Below, piece after piece: positions 22,118 to 31,999 of a DNA stretch of 64,000 nucleotides. The notes beneath the pieces are model-generated. The model had not been told where the DNA came from and did not search any database. It saw only the letters and a list, made by a program, of their open reading frames with translations. Position 1 is the stretch's first letter. Each line of letters opens with the position of its first letter. The position numbers and the translations under genes are program-made. The stretch comes from Streptomyces sp. TRM70350 (lineage in GTDB: Bacteria; Actinomycetota; Actinomycetes; Streptomycetales; Streptomycetaceae). The DNA is taken from positions 248,001 to 312,000 of the forward strand of contig NZ_JAHUXH010000002.1 in the NCBI RefSeq assembly GCF_019219825.1, given 5' to 3'.

Positions 22118-24598
22118 ATGTCCGTACTCACGCGCGACGAAGCGCAGACCCGTGCCCAGCTCATCGACGTCCGCCACTACACGATCGATCTCGATCTCAC
22201 CACCGGCGACGACACCTTCGACTCCCGTACGGTGATCGGGTTCACCGCGCGCACGGACGCAGACACCTTCGTCGAGCTGAAGCCCGCCGAACTGCGCTCG
22301 GTCACCCTGGACGGACAGTCCCTCGACCCCGAGACCCTCGACGGCAACCGCCTGCCCCTGAAGAACCTCACCGCGGGCGACCACGAGCTGCGCGTCGACG
22401 CCGCCATGCGCTACTCCCGCACCGGCGAGGGCATGCACCGCTTCACCGACCCCACCGACGGCGAGACATACGTCTACACCCAGCTGTTCCTGGACGACGT
22501 CCAGCGCGTCTTCGCCGCCTTCGACCAGCCCGACCTGAAGGCCGTCTTCGAGCTGTCGGTCACGGCACCCGAGGGCTGGACCGTCCTCGCCAACAGCGTC
22601 ACCGCACCCACGGACGGCGTATGGAAGGCCGCGCCGACGCCGCTGATCCCCACCTACCTCGTCGCCGTCGCCGCGGGCCCCTGGCACTCGGTGCGCACCG
22701 AGCACCGCGGCCTGCCCTTCGGCATCCACTGCCGCCGCTCCCTCGCCCCCTACCTGGACGCGGACGCCGACGAGATCCTCGCCATCACGCGCGCCTGCTA
22801 CGACCGGTACCACGAGAAGTTTGAGGAGCCCTACCCCTTCGACTCCTACGACCAGGCCTTCGTCCCGGAGTTCAACGCGGGCGCCATGGAGAACCCTGGA
22901 CTGGTCACCTTCCGCGACGAGTTCGTCTACCGCTCCGCCGTCACCGACACCGAGCGACAGACCCGCGCGATGGTCATCGCCCACGAGATGGCCCACATGT
23001 GGTTCGGCGACCTCGTCACCCTCAAGTGGTGGGACGACATCTGGCTGAACGAGTCCTTCGCCGAGTACATGGGCTACCAGACCCTCAGCGAGGCCACCCG
23101 CTTCACCGGCACCTGGACCGAGTTCGGCGTCGCCCGCAAGGGCTCGGGCTACGACGCCGACCAGCGCCCCTCCACCCACCCCGTCGCCCCCGAGTCCGTC
23201 CCCGACACCGCCTCCGCCCTGCTCAACTTCGACGGCATCTCCTACGCCAAGGGCGCCTCCGCCCTGCGCCAGCTCGTCACCTGGCTCGGCGAGAAGGACT
23301 TCCTCGCCGGCATCAACACCCACTTCACCCGGCACAGGTTCGGCAACGCCACCCTCGCCGACTTCATCGACTCCCTCGCCGCCACCACCGACCGCGACGT
23401 GCACGCCTGGGCCGAGGCCTGGCTGCGCACCACCGGCGTCGACACCCTCACCCCCCGCATCACCACCGGCGACAACGGCACCTGCACCCTCACCGTCGAC
23501 CACACCGGCAGCCGCCCGCACCGCATCGCCGTCGGCCTCTACGACCAGGACCTCGGCGACGAGGGCCGCCTCACCCTGCGTGCACGCCTCGACCTCGACG
23601 TCCCGCACCCGGACGGCCACCCCATCGGCAAGCGCCCCGCCCTGCTCCTCCTCAACGACGGCGACCTCACCTACGCCAAGGTCCGCTTCGACCCGCGGTC
23701 CTTCCAGACCGTGCGCGAGGAACTGTCCGGCCTGCCCGACCCCCTCACCCGCGCCGTTGTGTGGAACGCCCTCAGGGACGCCGTCCGCGACGCCGAACTC
23801 CCGCCCACCGCCTACCTGGACACCGCCCGCACCCACCTCCCGCACGAAACCGACCTCGCCCTCGTCCAGGGCGTCCTCGGCTTCGCCACCAGCCAGATCA
23901 CCGACCGCTACCTCACCCCCGAGGAGCGCCCCGCCGCGCTGAGCATCCTCTCCGCCCTCTGCCGCGACCTGCTGCGCCGCACCGAGGACGGCGACAACCC
24001 CGGCCTGCGCCTGCTCGCCGTACGCCACTTCATCGACGTCGCCGCCCACCCCGACACCATCGCCGCCTGGCTCGCCGACGGCATCGTCCCCGGCGGACCC
24101 GAGCTCGACCCCGAGCTGCGCTGGCGCATCCTCGGCCGCCTCGCCGTCCTCGGCGCCACGGACGACACCGCCATCGCCGCCGAACTCGACCGCGACCCCA
24201 GCGCCACCGGCCAGGAGGGCGCCGCCCGCTGCCGCGCCGCCCTGCCCGACCCGCGGGCCAAGCAGTCGGCCTGGGAGGCGATGTTCGCGCACGACGAGCT
24301 GTCCAACTACCTGTTCACAGCCACCGCCCAGGGCTTCTGGCAGCCCGAACAGGCCGAGCTGGTCCGTGCGTACGTGCCGCGCTACTACGAGGACGCCGTC
24401 GCCCTGGCCGCCCGCCGCGGCCCCGCCATGGCCGAGGCCGCCGGCAGGTGGGCCTTCCCCGCCCACGCCGTCGACACCGAGACCCTGAGGCTGGGCGAGG
24501 AGTGCCTGCGCGACGCGGAGCCGACACCGGCGCTGCGCCGGAAGCTGGTCGACCAACTGGACGACCTGGCACGGGCGCTGCGGGTGCGGGGGGCCTGA
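22118..24598 (+). CDS. pepN: Aminopeptidase N (M1 family)
   Basis: This 826-aa zinc aminopeptidase removes N-terminal residues from peptides in the cytoplasm. GAMENPGL is the M1 substrate-anchoring motif and HEMAHMWFGDLVTLKWWDDIWLNE (written in parts: HEMAH, then NESFAEY) gives the HExxH-x18-E zinc site. The C-terminal half is the helical ERAP1-like domain. Length and order agree with actinobacterial PepN. CAGCAT ends 7 nt before the ATG, so the transcript may be leaderless. A hairpin element follows the stop. Confidence 0.95.
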   Translation: MSVLTRDEAQTRAQLIDVRHYTIDLDLTTGDDTFDSRTVIGFTARTDADTFVELKPAELRSVTLDGQSLDPETLDGNRLPLKNLTAGDHELRVDAAMRYSRTGEGMHRFTDPTDGETYVYTQLFLDDVQRVFAAFDQPDLKAVFELSVTAPEGWTVLANSVTAPTDGVWKAAPTPLIPTYLVAVAAGPWHSVRTEHRGLPFGIHCRRSLAPYLDADADEILAITRACYDRYHEKFEEPYPFDSYDQAFVPEFNAGAMENPGLVTFRDEFVYRSAVTDTERQTRAMVIAHEMAHMWFGDLVTLKWWDDIWLNESFAEYMGYQTLSEATRFTGTWTEFGVARKGSGYDADQRPSTHPVAPESVPDTASALLNFDGISYAKGASALRQLVTWLGEKDFLAGINTHFTRHRFGNATLADFIDSLAATTDRDVHAWAEAWLRTTGVDTLTPRITTGDNGTCTLTVDHTGSRPHRIAVGLYDQDLGDEGRLTLRARLDLDVPHPDGHPIGKRPALLLLNDGDLTYAKVRFDPRSFQTVREELSGLPDPLTRAVVWNALRDAVRDAELPPTAYLDTARTHLPHETDLALVQGVLGFATSQITDRYLTPEERPAALSILSALCRDLLRRTEDGDNPGLRLLAVRHFIDVAAHPDTIAAWLADGIVPGGPELDPELRWRILGRLAVLGATDDTAIAAELDRDPSATGQEGAARCRAALPDPRAKQSAWEAMFAHDELSNYLFTATAQGFWQPEQAELVRAYVPRYYEDAVALAARRGPAMAEAAGRWAFPAHAVDTETLRLGEECLRDAEPTPALRRKLVDQLDDLARALRVRGA

Positions 24599-24612
24599 CC
24601 TCTCGACGCCCG

Positions 24613-24695
24613 GACGGCATCCCTCAGCCCGTCCGGCGTTCGAGGACGAGGCCCGTCCAGGGCCGAAGCGGGGCCTGGGGGCGGGCAGCCCCCAG
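24613..24695 (+). terminator. Streptomyces intergenic repeat element ending in a terminator hairpin
   Basis: The stretch after pepN resembles an intergenic block I recall from many Streptomyces genomes (a CCGTCCGGCGTTTGAGGACGAGG-like core, here with changes, followed by a G-rich hairpin). CTGGGGGC (24675-24682) pairs with GCCCCCAG (24688-24695) over a 5-nt loop. The rest of 24696-24808 holds no clear signal. Confidence 0.55.
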
Positions 24696-24808
24696 CGACG
24701 CCCGCACCCACGCCGACGAACCGGCAAACGCCCCGCTCATTACCCCCTTCGGGTCGTTCCACCCGCACGTTTCGGGCGCGTCGCCCCCTCCGCGTACAAG
24801 CTGGGTAC

Positions 24809-26167
24809 ATGCCCACGCCGCCCCTCGCCTCAGGCCCCGAAGGCCCCGGGGCCCTGCGGCCGCTGCTCGACACCGTGCTCGACGCGCTGGACGCCGGCGG
24901 CCGGGCACGGGGCGGCCCGCTCCCGGCGGGTGGCCCGGAGGCGGTGACCGCGCGGATGCGGGACGCGCTGGGGGACGTACTGCCGGACGAGGGCGACCCG
25001 GACGCCCTGCGCGCCCTCGTGCACGCGCTCGCCGAGGGCGCCGCCGACCCGGCCGACCCGCTGTGCGCCGGCCATCTGCACGGCCCACCCCTCGCCCTCG
25101 CCACCGCCGCCGACCTCGCCGCCAGCGCCCTCAACCCCTCCCTGGACTCCTGGGACCAGGCCCCGGCCGCCTCCGCCCTGGAAGCCCTGGTCACGCGGGC
25201 GCTCGCCGAGACGACCGGGGCGGCCGACTGCCTCGTCACCACCGGCGGCACCGAGTCCAACCAACTCGCCCTGCTGCTCGCCCGCGAGGCACACGGCGGC
25301 CGCGTGCACCTGGTCACCGCGGCCACCGCCCACCACTCGCTCACACGCGCCGCCTGGCTGCTCGGCCTGCCCGAACCCGTCACCGTCCCCGCCCCGGCCG
25401 GCACCCTCGACCCGGCCGCCCTCGACGAGGCCCTCACCGACCTGCCCGGCCCCCGGCTCGTCGCCGCCACCGCGGGCACCACCGACGCCGGGCTGATCGA
25501 CCCGCTGCCCGAGATCGCCGCCCTGTGCCGCGCCCACGGGGCCCGACTGCACATCGACGCCGCCTACGGCGGCGGGCTGCTGTTCAGCGAGCGCCACCGC
25601 CACCGGCTCACCGGGCTCGACGCCGCCGACACCGTCACCCTCGACCTGCACAAACTGGGCTGGCAGCCGATCGCCGCCGGCCTGCTCACCGTCCGAAACG
25701 CCCGCGACCTCGCCGCCCTGCACCAGCGCGCCGACTACCTCAACGCCGACGACGACACCGAGGCCGGTTTCCCCGACCTGCTGGGCCGCTCCCTGCACAC
25801 GACCCGCCGCCCGGACATCCTCAAGATCGCCGTCACGCTGCGGAGCCTGGGCCTGAGCGGGCTCGGGGCGCTCGTCGACCAGGTGTGCGAGCGCGCCGAT
25901 GAGCTGGCCCGGCTGATAGCCGCGCACCCGGGCTTCGAGCTGTACGACCGGCCCACCATCAGCACGGTCCTGTTCCGGCCCGCCGGTGCCCCGGACGACG
26001 CCGTGACCGCCGTACGCCGAAGACTCCTCCGCGCCGGCCGCGCGGTCCTCGGTCGTGCCCGGCTGAACGGCCGGCTCTGGCTCAAGGCCACCCTCCTCAA
26101 CCCCCACACCGGGCCAGACCACCTGGCCGCCCTCCTGACACTGGTGGAAGGACACACCCCCCGATGA
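24809..26167 (+). CDS. PLP-dependent amino acid decarboxylase (group II, DesA-like)
   Basis: This 452-aa enzyme is of the glutamate/DOPA/lysine decarboxylase fold. TTGGTESNQLALL binds the PLP phosphate, HIDAAYGGG holds the Asp that contacts the pyridine nitrogen, and LDLHKLGWQP carries the Schiff-base Lys. Its coupling by a 4-nt ATGA overlap to an N-hydroxylase gene suggests that it makes a diamine such as cadaverine or putrescine, as DesA does for desferrioxamine; substrate is inferred. No iron-box palindrome was seen in the 210 bp upstream. Confidence 0.87.
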   Translation: MPTPPLASGPEGPGALRPLLDTVLDALDAGGRARGGPLPAGGPEAVTARMRDALGDVLPDEGDPDALRALVHALAEGAADPADPLCAGHLHGPPLALATAADLAASALNPSLDSWDQAPAASALEALVTRALAETTGAADCLVTTGGTESNQLALLLAREAHGGRVHLVTAATAHHSLTRAAWLLGLPEPVTVPAPAGTLDPAALDEALTDLPGPRLVAATAGTTDAGLIDPLPEIAALCRAHGARLHIDAAYGGGLLFSERHRHRLTGLDAADTVTLDLHKLGWQPIAAGLLTVRNARDLAALHQRADYLNADDDTEAGFPDLLGRSLHTTRRPDILKIAVTLRSLGLSGLGALVDQVCERADELARLIAAHPGFELYDRPTISTVLFRPAGAPDDAVTAVRRRLLRAGRAVLGRARLNGRLWLKATLLNPHTGPDHLAALLTLVEGHTPR

Positions 26168-27639
26168 CCCGCCCGACGAACCCGCCGACCACGCCACAGA
26201 CCACCCCCCACCCGAGCCCGTCCCCCGCGACCCACCCGGCCCCCCACGAACCCCACGCCCCCCGCGACCTGGTCGGCATCGGCATCGGCCCGTTCAACCT
26301 CTCCCTCGCCGCACTCGCCCACCCCCTCGCCGAACTCGACGCCGTCTTCTACGAACAGCGCCCCACCTTCGACTGGCACCCCGGCCTGCTCATCGACGGC
26401 ACCACCGTCCAGGTCCCGTTCCTCGCCGACCTGGTGACCCTCGCCGACCCCACCAGCCCCTGGTCCTTCCTCAACTACCTCAGGACCCGCGAGCGGCTCT
26501 TCCCCTTCTACTTCGCCGAGCGCTTCCACATCCAGCGCACCGAGTACGACGCCTACTGCCGCTGGGTGGCCGAGAACCTTCCCGGACTGCGCTTCCACCA
26601 CCAGGTCGACGCCGTCCGCTGGAACGCCGAACGCGACGTCTTCGAGGTCGACTTCACCCGGCTCGACGCCGACACAGAGGCCGAGTCACTCGGCCGTACC
26701 TACACCAAGAACATCGTCCTCGGCATCGGCACCGAGCCCTACGTCCCCGACCCGCTCAGGCCCCTCGTCGACGCACCCGGCGTGCCCGTGATCCACGCCG
26801 CCGACTACCTCGACCACCGCGCCACCCTGCTCGCCGCCGAGCACATCACCGTCGTCGGCTCGGGCCAGTCCGGCGCCGAGGTCTTCCTCGACCTCCTGCG
26901 GCACCGGCCGGCCGGCCGCGAGCGGCTGCACTGGATCGGCCGCAGCGAGGCCTTCGCGCCCATGGAGTACTCCAAGCTCGGCCTGGAGCACTTCACCCCC
27001 GACTACACGCGCTACTTCCACGCCCTGTCCGAGCCGGTCCGCGAGCAGCTCGTCGCCTCACAGTGGCAGCTCCACAAGGGCATCGACGCGGGCACCATCA
27101 CCGCCATCCACGACGAGCTCTACCGGCGCAACCTGGGCGGCGGCTGGCCCGACGCCGTCCTCACCCCCGGCGTCACCGTCCGCACCGCCGGCCGGATCGC
27201 CACCACCAAGATCGAGCTCCATCTGGAACACCTCCAGCAGGGCACCCGCTCCCGGCTCGCCACCGACGCCGTCGTCCTCGCCACCGGCTACCGCGAACGC
27301 CCCCTCACCCGCCTCCTCGCCGGCCTCGAACCCTATCTGCGCCGCGACAGCAGCGAACACCCACGCGTCGACGAGGAGTTCCGCCTGGTCCTCGACCCCT
27401 CGGTCACCGGAGCGGCCTTCGTCCAGAACACCTCACTCCACACCCACGGCGTCGGCACCCCCGACCTCGGCCTCGCCGCCTGGCGCAGCGCCACCATCCT
27501 CAACACGCTGACCGGCAAGGAGCCGTACCCGCTGCCGCACCGTACCGCGTTCACCACCTTCGGCCTGGAACAGCAGCGCTCCCAGGTCCCGCCCGCCCGG
27601 CACCCGGGGACGCTCACCCCCTTGCGGGACGGGACCTGA
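26164..27639 (+). CDS. FAD-dependent lysine/ornithine/diamine N-monooxygenase (DesB-like)
   Basis: This 491-aa NADPH-dependent amine hydroxylase has GIGIGPFNLSLAAL for FAD, VGSGQSGAEVF for NADPH and VLATGYRERP near the C-terminus. The first 35 residues are a Pro/Thr-rich low-complexity leader that is not part of the family core. In siderophore routes the product is an N-hydroxydiamine or N-hydroxylysine. The usual next genes, an acyltransferase and an NIS synthetase (DesC, DesD), are absent; a convergent 5'-nucleotidase gene begins 13 bp downstream. The product therefore needs partners elsewhere, or serves another pathway. Confidence 0.87.
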   Translation: MTRPTNPPTTPQTTPHPSPSPATHPAPHEPHAPRDLVGIGIGPFNLSLAALAHPLAELDAVFYEQRPTFDWHPGLLIDGTTVQVPFLADLVTLADPTSPWSFLNYLRTRERLFPFYFAERFHIQRTEYDAYCRWVAENLPGLRFHHQVDAVRWNAERDVFEVDFTRLDADTEAESLGRTYTKNIVLGIGTEPYVPDPLRPLVDAPGVPVIHAADYLDHRATLLAAEHITVVGSGQSGAEVFLDLLRHRPAGRERLHWIGRSEAFAPMEYSKLGLEHFTPDYTRYFHALSEPVREQLVASQWQLHKGIDAGTITAIHDELYRRNLGGGWPDAVLTPGVTVRTAGRIATTKIELHLEHLQQGTRSRLATDAVVLATGYRERPLTRLLAGLEPYLRRDSSEHPRVDEEFRLVLDPSVTGAAFVQNTSLHTHGVGTPDLGLAAWRSATILNTLTGKEPYPLPHRTAFTTFGLEQQRSQVPPARHPGTLTPLRDGT

Positions 27640-27652
27640 CGCCGACGAAGGC

Positions 27653-29449
27653 CTAGAACACCGGCGTGCCGTCCCGCGTGAGCTTCCAGTCCACCGACGC
27701 GAAGTCCTTCGGGTCCAGCACACCCTTCGCGGTCACCCACTCCGCGATCCGGGTACGGATCTCCGTCGACTCCGACCACAGCTCCCGCGCCGACGCCACA
27801 TGCGGGAACGCGCCGCCGCCGTTGGCGCGGTAGTTGTTCACCGCCAGCACGAACTGCCGGGCGTCGTCCAGCGGGGCGCCGTCGAAGGCCAGGTTCCTGA
27901 TCCGCGAACCGGTCGGCCGGGCGATGTCGATCTCGTACGTCAGCCCCGACACGTAGTCGTAGTTGTAGTCTGGGCGGCCGCCCGCGTTGGTCAGCCTGTC
28001 CACCTCGACCGGCGCGCCGGCCGCCGTCTGCACGAAGTACTCCGCCGAGTACTCCAGGTACGCCCGCACCTGCGCGCCCGTCATCAGCTTGGCGACCAGC
28101 GTGTTGTCGTACACGTACAGGCTCGACAGGTCCCGGATCGTCACCTCGCCGGCCGGGATCTCGCTCGTCCGCGAGAACGGCGACGCCTGCGCGAGCACCG
28201 GCAGCGACGCGTACTCGGTGCCCGCCAGGGCCGCCCTGACCACGTCCTCCTGCACCTTGGTGATCAGGTCGATGATCGGGGCGTCCTTGTAGCGGGCCTC
28301 GACCGTCGTCAGGGTCTCCGTCGCGGTGCCGACGACCTGGTTGACGTACTCCACCACCTTCGCGTGCTCGTCCGACAGCAGCCTGGTGATCCTCGGGTCG
28401 TCCTCGACCGTGTTCGAGTTCCGCAGCGACGCCCGGACCGACTCGACCTGCCACCGGCCCTTGTCGAAGACCAGCTCGAAGTCGAACAGCGTCAGCCGTT
28501 CGGCGTAGCACAGCGGTTCGGACAGGACGACCGTTGTGCCGGTCTGCTCGTTCGTGACCAGCAGCTCCTCGATCTCCACATGCGCGTGGCCGACCAGGAT
28601 CGCGTCGATGCCGGGCACCTGCCGGGCCACGTTGGCGGCGGCGTTCTCCACGTACGGCAACTGGTCGCCGTACGACGACGTGCCCGAGGATCCGCTGTGC
28701 GCGGAGACCACCACCACGTCCGCGCCCATCGACCGCAGCTTCGGCACCCACTTGGCCGCCTGCTCCTCAAGACCCGGGAAGACCAGCTTGCCCTGCACAT
28801 ACGCCTTGTCCCAGATCGCGATGCCCGGATTCGTCAGCCCGAGCACAGCCACCTTCACCGGCGGGGCGCCCGGCACCCGGAACGTCTTCATGAAGTACGG
28901 CGGGAAGGCGGGCCGCAGCGTCCTCGCGTCGACGGCGTTGGCGCCGAGCAGCGGGAAGCGGCACTGCTCCTCGAACCTGCGCAGCGTCTCGATGCCGTAG
29001 TTGAACTCATGGTTGCCGAGCGCCACCGCGTCGTACCCGATGGCGTTCATCGCCTGCGCCATCGGGTGCACCGGGCCGCCCTTGGCGGTGATCGGGTCGA
29101 CCTTCGCGTAGTAGTACGTCAGCGGGGTGCCCTGGATCGTGTCACCCGCGTCCAGCAGCAGCGTGTTGCGGCGGCCCTTCTCCTTGCGTACCTGGTTCAC
29201 CAGCGTCGATATCCGGGCCAGCCCCTGGACGTTGCCCTTGGCGTCGGAGTACTCCGCGTCCTTGAAGTAGTCCCAGTTGAAGATGTGGCCGTGCAGGTCG
29301 GTGGTGCCCATGACGGTGAAGGAGTACCGCTTGGGACGCTTCCCGCGCCGCTGCGCCGCCTCCGCCGGTGCCGCGGCCGCGCCGGCGATCGCCGCCCCCG
29401 CCCCGGTCGCGGCGGACTTCTTCAGGAACTTCCGGCGGTTCAACGGCAT
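27653..29449 (-). CDS. Tat-exported bifunctional metallophosphatase/5'-nucleotidase
   Basis: This 598-aa protein starts MPLNRRKFLKK, a twin-arginine signal followed by an Ala-rich segment ending near AAPAEAA, so it is exported folded. The metallophosphatase domain has DLHGH, DAGDTIQG, GNHEFN and GHAHVE, which bind two metal ions. The C-terminal 5'-nucleotidase domain has NTVE-like and NNYRANGGGAF segments that stack the base. It probably scavenges phosphate from extracellular nucleotides. GGGAGAG precedes the ATG at 29449. Confidence 0.9.
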   Translation of the reverse strand: MPLNRRKFLKKSAATGAGAAIAGAAAAPAEAAQRRGKRPKRYSFTVMGTTDLHGHIFNWDYFKDAEYSDAKGNVQGLARISTLVNQVRKEKGRRNTLLLDAGDTIQGTPLTYYYAKVDPITAKGGPVHPMAQAMNAIGYDAVALGNHEFNYGIETLRRFEEQCRFPLLGANAVDARTLRPAFPPYFMKTFRVPGAPPVKVAVLGLTNPGIAIWDKAYVQGKLVFPGLEEQAAKWVPKLRSMGADVVVVSAHSGSSGTSSYGDQLPYVENAAANVARQVPGIDAILVGHAHVEIEELLVTNEQTGTTVVLSEPLCYAERLTLFDFELVFDKGRWQVESVRASLRNSNTVEDDPRITRLLSDEHAKVVEYVNQVVGTATETLTTVEARYKDAPIIDLITKVQEDVVRAALAGTEYASLPVLAQASPFSRTSEIPAGEVTIRDLSSLYVYDNTLVAKLMTGAQVRAYLEYSAEYFVQTAAGAPVEVDRLTNAGGRPDYNYDYVSGLTYEIDIARPTGSRIRNLAFDGAPLDDARQFVLAVNNYRANGGGAFPHVASARELWSESTEIRTRIAEWVTAKGVLDPKDFASVDWKLTRDGTPVF

Positions 29450-29607
29450 GGAGCTCTCCCGGGTCAACCTCGAACAACTGACAGCGCGCGTAGTGGCAAC
29501 GCGCGTAGATTCTGACCCGGACATGACCGCCCCCAACAGGCCCCGCACGTTGCGATCTGATGACCGGGCAGGCTCACACCCCGTCGGGCGGTGACAGAGT
29601 GGGACGT

Positions 29608-30363
29608 ATGACCTCACCCAGCTCACCCACGTCGCCCACGTCGCCCACCTCGCCCACCGAGGAACCCCAGCCACCCGCCGTCCCCTACGGCACCCCCGAC
29701 GCGCCCCGCATCGCCGTCCGCGGCGAGGCCCGCCTCGAAGTCGACCCCGAGATCGCCCGCATCGGCGTCACCGTCACCGCCCGCGGCCGCGACCGGCGTT
29801 CCGCCCTCGACGACCTCACCCGCCGCAACGCCACCGCCCTCGACCTGGTCAAGTCCTACGGCGACGCCGTGGAACGACTGGAGACCGGCGCCTTCTCCAT
29901 CACCCCGGAACTCACCAAGCACGGCCGCGGCGAACGCATCCGCACCTACCACGGCATCGTCCACATCACCGCCGAGCTCACCGATTTCACCGCCCTCGGT
30001 GAACTCACCTCCCGCCTCGCCGACCTCGACCTCACCCGCGTCGACGGCCCCTGGTGGGCGCTGCGACCCGACTCACCGGCCCACCGCACGGCCCGCCGGC
30101 AGGCCGTCCGCGAGGCGGTGCAACGCGCGCGCGAATATGCCGAGGCGCTCGGTACGACCCTCTCCGCCCTGGTGGAACTCGCCGACATCGGCGCCGAGAG
30201 CCCGCAGCCCTATCCGGCGTCGCCCGGCGAGCGGATGCGTTCCGTGGCCTATTCGGCCGCCGCCGAGGACACGGCCGCGGCACCCCTCGATCTCGAACCC
30301 CAGCGCCAATACGTCCACGCCCAGGTCAACGCCCGTTTCACGATGGTGCCGCCGCGGCTTTGA
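29608..30363 (+). CDS. SIMPL (DUF541) domain protein
   Basis: This 251-aa protein consists of a SIMPL domain of about 200 residues (from IAVRGEARLEVDPEIARIGVT) behind a short leader in which a Ser-Pro-Thr triplet is repeated four times. The domain family is found in periplasmic and membrane-linked stress proteins of unknown activity; here no clear signal peptide is seen. CAGAGT ends 7 nt before the ATG. The gene is divergent from the nucleotidase. Confidence 0.82.
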   Translation: MTSPSSPTSPTSPTSPTEEPQPPAVPYGTPDAPRIAVRGEARLEVDPEIARIGVTVTARGRDRRSALDDLTRRNATALDLVKSYGDAVERLETGAFSITPELTKHGRGERIRTYHGIVHITAELTDFTALGELTSRLADLDLTRVDGPWWALRPDSPAHRTARRQAVREAVQRAREYAEALGTTLSALVELADIGAESPQPYPASPGERMRSVAYSAAAEDTAAAPLDLEPQRQYVHAQVNARFTMVPPRL

Positions 30364-30556
30364 AGGAGCGGATCAGCCGTAATTCGAAAATTCGGCCTGC
30401 CTGCCTGCATGACGGTGAATGCGCGAGAGATACGGAATGCTCATCAGAGCGCCCCTCCGCACAATTCAACACTTGTCAACACCCCTTCACTCAAAGGTTG
30501 TTGAGTAGTCATGCCCGACCAATTGTCTACCCGCCGGTAAGGCCTAGGCTCGAACC

Positions 30557-31984
30557 ATGCGCCGAGCAAAGATCGTCTGTACTCTGGGCCCCGCCACCGA
30601 CTCGTATGACCAGATCAAGGCCCTGGTCGACGCCGGAATGGACGTCGCCCGATTCAACCTCAGCCACGGCGGATACGCCGAGCACGAGGAGCGCTATCAG
30701 CGCGTACGCAAGGCCTCCGACGAGACGGGCCGCAGCGTCGGGCTCCTCGCCGACCTTCAGGGCCCGAAGATCCGGCTCGGCCGCTTCACCGAAGGGCCTG
30801 TACTCCTTGAACGCGGCGACACCTTCACCATCACCGTCGAAGAGGGCGCCAAGGGCGACCGGCAGTCGTGCGGGACGACGTACCAAGGCCTCGCCGGCGA
30901 CGTCACCCCCGGCGAGCGCATCCTCGTCGACGACGGCAAGGTGTGCCTGGAGGTCACCGAGGTCGACGGACCCCGCGTCCACACCACGGTCGTCGAGGGC
31001 GGCATGGTCTCCGACAACAAGGGGCTGAACCTCCCCGGTGTCGCGGTCTCCGTCCCCGCGCTCTCCGAGAAGGACGAGGCCGACCTGCGCTGGGCCCTGC
31101 GCACCGGCTTCGACGTCATCGCCCTCTCCTTCGTCCGCAGCGGCCGGGACATCGAGGACGTCCACCGCATCATGGACGAGGAGGGGCGCCGCCTCCCGGT
31201 GATCGCCAAGGTGGAGAAGCCGCAGGCCGTCGACGCCATCGACGACATCGTGGCGGCGTTCGACGGCATCATGGTCGCGCGCGGCGACCTGGGCGTGGAG
31301 ATGCCGCTCGAACAGGTTCCGATCGTCCAGAAGCGCGCGATCAAGCTGGCCAAGCGGAACGCCAAGCCGGTGATCGTCGCGACGCAGATGCTGGACTCCA
31401 TGATCGAGAACTCCCGGCCGACGCGCGCCGAGGCCAGCGATGTCGCCAACGCCGTCATCGACGGCACGGACGCGGTGATGCTGTCGGGCGAGACGAGCGT
31501 CGGGAAGTACGCCGTGGAGACCGTCCGGACGATGGCGAAGATCGTCGAGGCGGCGGAGGAGGACCTCCTCGCCAAGGGGCTCTCGCCCCTGACCGAGCGC
31601 AACAAGCCCCGCACGCAGGGCGGCGCGGTCGCCCGGGCGGCGGCGGAGATGGGCGACTTCCTGGGCGCCAAGTTCCTGGTGGCGTTCACCCAGTCCGGCG
31701 ACACGGCCCGCCGCCTGTCCCGCTACCGCTCCCCGATCCCGCTCCTGGCCTTCACCCCGGAGCCCGCGACGCGCTCCCAGCTGAGCCTGACGTGGGGTGT
31801 CGAGACGTTCCTCGGTCCGCACGTGAACTCGACGGACGCGATGGTGGCCCAGGTCGACGACCTCCTGACCCAGTACGGCCGCTGCGAACCCGGCGACACG
31901 GTCGTCATCACGGCGGGCTCGCCTCCCGGGATGCCGGGGACGACGAACATGGTGCGGGTGCATCACATTGGGAAGACGTCGTAG
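30557..31984 (+). CDS. pyk: Pyruvate kinase
   Basis: This 475-aa glycolytic enzyme transfers phosphate from phosphoenolpyruvate to ADP. The N-terminal RRAKIVCTLGPAT, DLQGPKIRLG, the active-site Lys of VIAKVEKPQ and MVARGDLGVEMP with the Mg(II) ligands are intact. B domain and C-terminal regulatory domain are complete. TAGGCT (30545-30550) lies 6 nt before the ATG, so the message is probably leaderless. The 193 bp upstream also hold CAACA/TGTTG inverted arms (near 30478 and 30499). Confidence 0.95.
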   Translation: MRRAKIVCTLGPATDSYDQIKALVDAGMDVARFNLSHGGYAEHEERYQRVRKASDETGRSVGLLADLQGPKIRLGRFTEGPVLLERGDTFTITVEEGAKGDRQSCGTTYQGLAGDVTPGERILVDDGKVCLEVTEVDGPRVHTTVVEGGMVSDNKGLNLPGVAVSVPALSEKDEADLRWALRTGFDVIALSFVRSGRDIEDVHRIMDEEGRRLPVIAKVEKPQAVDAIDDIVAAFDGIMVARGDLGVEMPLEQVPIVQKRAIKLAKRNAKPVIVATQMLDSMIENSRPTRAEASDVANAVIDGTDAVMLSGETSVGKYAVETVRTMAKIVEAAEEDLLAKGLSPLTERNKPRTQGGAVARAAAEMGDFLGAKFLVAFTQSGDTARRLSRYRSPIPLLAFTPEPATRSQLSLTWGVETFLGPHVNSTDAMVAQVDDLLTQYGRCEPGDTVVITAGSPPGMPGTTNMVRVHHIGKTS

Positions 31985-31999
31985 GCGGGGGGCCGGCTG

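Noticed and set aside
24700..24808. An iron box ahead of the decarboxylase/N-hydroxylase operon.
   Set aside because: I looked for a TTAGGTTAG-type palindrome and found none in this stretch.
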